In this document: positions 62,704 through 64,000 of the stretch, in pieces | Layout: each line of letters begins with the position of its first letter | Position numbering within the stretch: position 1 is the stretch's first letter | The notes under the pieces: model-generated | Databases searched by the model: none | Told to the model about the DNA's origin: nothing | Seen by the model: the letters and a program-made list of their open reading frames with translations, nothing else | Translations under genes and position numbers: made by a program | From: Nostoc favosum CHAB5714 | GTDB taxonomy: Bacteria > Cyanobacteriota > Cyanobacteriia > Cyanobacteriales > Nostocaceae | Length of the DNA stretch: 64,000 nucleotides | Direction: 5' to 3' | Assembly: GCF_020829495.1 (NCBI RefSeq) | Contig: NZ_JAIVFQ010000007.1 | Location: 1 to 64,000 of the forward strand

Positions 62704-63078
62704 CTAAGACTTATCAGTTCCTACAATCCTCTGTAGGAGTCCCCGTTCCTCAGCCATCGCGTTACGAATACGCGCAATCATGTAACTGGCTGTATTCTTA
62801 TTAACCCCAATTTCCTTAGCAAGCTGACGCACACTAATACCCCCTGGTGAATTAAGCACAAGGTGAATCGCTACAAACCACTTTTGTAATTCTACATGAG
62901 TCTTGTGAAAAAGTGTACCGACTGTAACACTGTATGAAGTAAAGCATTCATTACAGTGATATCTACGCTCATTCTTGTATGCAGTAGCGTTGGTTGATTC
63001 GCAATATGGGCATTTTGGCTTTCCACCCCAGCGAATTTGCTCAAGTAGGGCAAGGCATTCTTCGTGATTTCGTGACAT
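62704..63078 (-). CDS. Stand-alone IS1595-type zinc-ribbon plus HTH protein (transposase N-terminal part)
   Basis: 124 residues from ATG 63078 (MSRNHEECLALLEQIRWGGK). Zinc ribbon CPYC (CESTNA) and CNEC (HCNECFTSYSVT), followed by TLFHKTHVELQKWF and an HTH segment (GGISVRQLAKEIGVNKNTAS). This is the N-terminal region of IS1595/ISXO2-type transposases; the DDE catalytic domain that should follow is absent, with no continuation in any frame. It is either a truncated relic or a repurposed DNA-binding protein. The start codon lies in a 38-bp palindrome (63074-63111). Confidence 0.75.
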   Translation of the reverse strand: MSRNHEECLALLEQIRWGGKPKCPYCESTNATAYKNERRYHCNECFTSYSVTVGTLFHKTHVELQKWFVAIHLVLNSPGGISVRQLAKEIGVNKNTASYMIARIRNAMAEERGLLQRIVGTDKS

Positions 63079-63111
63079 AGTTATTCTCAGAACTCTGAGA
63101 ATAACCATGTC
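63074..63111. promoter_or_regulatory. 18-bp-arm palindrome over the start codon of the zinc-ribbon gene
   Basis: GACATAGTTATTCTCAGA, AC, TCTGAGAATAACCATGTC: 18-bp arms with one mismatch and a 2-nt centre. The ATG of the zinc-ribbon gene is at 63076-63078. This looks like an operator for self-repression or a relic element end; which is undecided. Confidence 0.65.
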
Positions 63112-63217
63112 AAAAATTACTCTTTAATTTTTTAGAAATATGTATCAAGCGTTAAGGAAAAACCGAGGTAATATTGCGATCGCATAAATATATACTTATA
63201 ATTCACAGTATTTTGAG

Positions 63218-64000
63218 TTACCGTAAACCCTTGTGCTGCAACAGTGCATCCGCCCAAGCTGCATCTGCTTCTGACAACGCTGGTACGGGATCTTGACTGT
63301 AATCTATTACTAAGTCATAACTTGCGCGGTCATAAATCCCAGCTAATAAACTCTGCAAATCTACCAAAGGTTCACTATCATCAGTTCGCAAAGGTAATGG
63401 AAATGAAGGAATTACATCTTGCAAATTAAAGGCATATAAATCAGATTGGGGACGATTTTCTGCCCGACTTACCAAAATCCGATAATCATTTTGCGTACCA
63501 TCCCCAAAAACTAACATTGGTTCCCCAATACGTAATAAATCAATTTCCAGCAAATGTGTTGAACTTCCCAATACTCGCTGTCGCTTAATTTCGTATGCGT
63601 TCCGTCCTTCTCCTGTACGTTTATTTTTAGGTGATAAAATTTCAATTACTGTTACTACTTCTTTTGTTCCTACCTTTCGCACCTCTAAATATCTTTCCTT
63701 TACTATCTCAGGTACGGGAACAGTCACCGTTTTAGGTTGAACGGCAGGTGTAGCTACAGCTATATTCGGTATTTTAGGATTTATTGCTGTCTGTGAATTT
63801 TGTACTATTACATCAGGAATACCAACCAAGAGTTTATCATCACCAGTAGTTTGATAAATTCGTTCTTCAATGGCGACAAAATATTTAGGACGTAGTTGAG
63901 GAGATAGATAATCTGCGATCGCAACTATTAGTCTCCCATGTACTCCTGGCCATAATTCAGGATCTTCTAAATACGGATTCATCCCTGGAAATGGATAAGC
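63218..64000 (-). CDS. DUF4058 family protein (5' end outside the window)
   Basis: At least 261 residues; the frame is open to the right edge, and the six codons before the internal ATG 63982 read AYPFPG, matching the family start (PSPFPGMNPYLE), so the real start lies beyond the window. DUF4058 proteins are cyanobacterial and of unknown function; typical segments here are PELWPGVHGRLIVAIADYL, LVGIPDVIV, VTVIEILSPKNKRTGEGR and a C-terminal PLPLRTDDSEPLVDLQ. The IEILSPKNK stretch has a nuclease-like E-x-x-S-P-x-N-K flavour, but no activity is known. Confidence 0.88.
   Translation of the reverse strand, partial: AYPFPGMNPYLEDPELWPGVHGRLIVAIADYLSPQLRPKYFVAIEERIYQTTGDDKLLVGIPDVIVQNSQTAINPKIPNIAVATPAVQPKTVTVPVPEIVKERYLEVRKVGTKEVVTVIEILSPKNKRTGEGRNAYEIKRQRVLGSSTHLLEIDLLRIGEPMLVFGDGTQNDYRILVSRAENRPQSDLYAFNLQDVIPSFPLPLRTDDSEPLVDLQSLLAGIYDRASYDLVIDYSQDPVPALSEADAAWADALLQHKGLR

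Overview
The window is chromosomal DNA from a filamentous, heterocyst-forming cyanobacterium close to Nostoc/Anabaena. The evidence is: an intact hetZ-patU pair (heterocyst commitment and patterning), the tandem cell-wall amidases amiC1-amiC2 used for septal nanopores, a second-type cyanophycin locus (cyanophycinase plus a short CphA2-like synthetase), a PAM68-type photosystem II assembly factor, many HIP1 octamers (GCGATCGC), and dense small dispersed repeats including heptamer STRR arrays.

Layout. 0-13 kb is mostly housekeeping: the 5' end of a 16S rRNA gene with a clear promoter (minus strand), glyQ, comEC, an alpha-amylase-family hydrolase, rpsO, a PAM68-like gene, aroF, an HtrA-type protease and an Ap4A phosphorylase. 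These are followed by decayed phycobilisome-like fragments and a broken RHH antitoxin. 13.4-20.2 kb holds two minus-strand genes: an AAA-type P-loop ATPase and, downstream of it, a 1545-residue TPR-STAND ATPase-WD40 protein with 13 almost identical WD40 repeats. The 0.9 kb between them is filled with a 21-bp tandem array and nested miniature inverted-repeat elements. 20.7-23.5 kb encodes glycolate dehydrogenase subunits (glcF, glcE). 24.6-27 kb is an ssuD / beta-carbonic-anhydrase-like / ssuE operon, followed by msrB. 28-31 kb is mreBCD, then ssb, a SIMPL-domain gene and a CPA2 antiporter. 35.4-45.9 kb runs amiC1-amiC2-murI-sds, a conserved hypothetical gene and hetZ-patU, an arrangement I recall from other Nostocales. 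46.8-57.2 kb has a transglutaminase-fold membrane protein without its catalytic Cys and His, a DUF433/DUF5615 toxin-antitoxin pair, a family 4 uracil-DNA glycosylase, a phosphoribosyltransferase, a TPR protein, a truncated NADAR gene, and the cyanophycin genes. 57.5-64 kb is accessory: a PD-(D/E)XK-TPR fusion, an Rpn/COG5464-type nuclease, a DUF559 endonuclease bracketed by inverted repeats, a PIN-toxin remnant, two unknown genes, a lone IS1595-type zinc-ribbon/HTH protein whose start codon lies in a palindrome, and a DUF4058 gene cut by the window edge.

The best candidates for an under-described system are the AAA ATPase / STAND-WD40 pair, which has the architecture of an NLR-like receptor with fast-evolving repeats, and the nuclease-rich stretch at 57.5-63 kb. 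The window is also rich in nested miniature elements: a three-level nest at 32.7-33.1 kb, and one element inserted in a tandem array so that the array phase itself confirms a 10-bp target duplication. All functional calls rest on reading motifs and on remembered family features; no database search was run.
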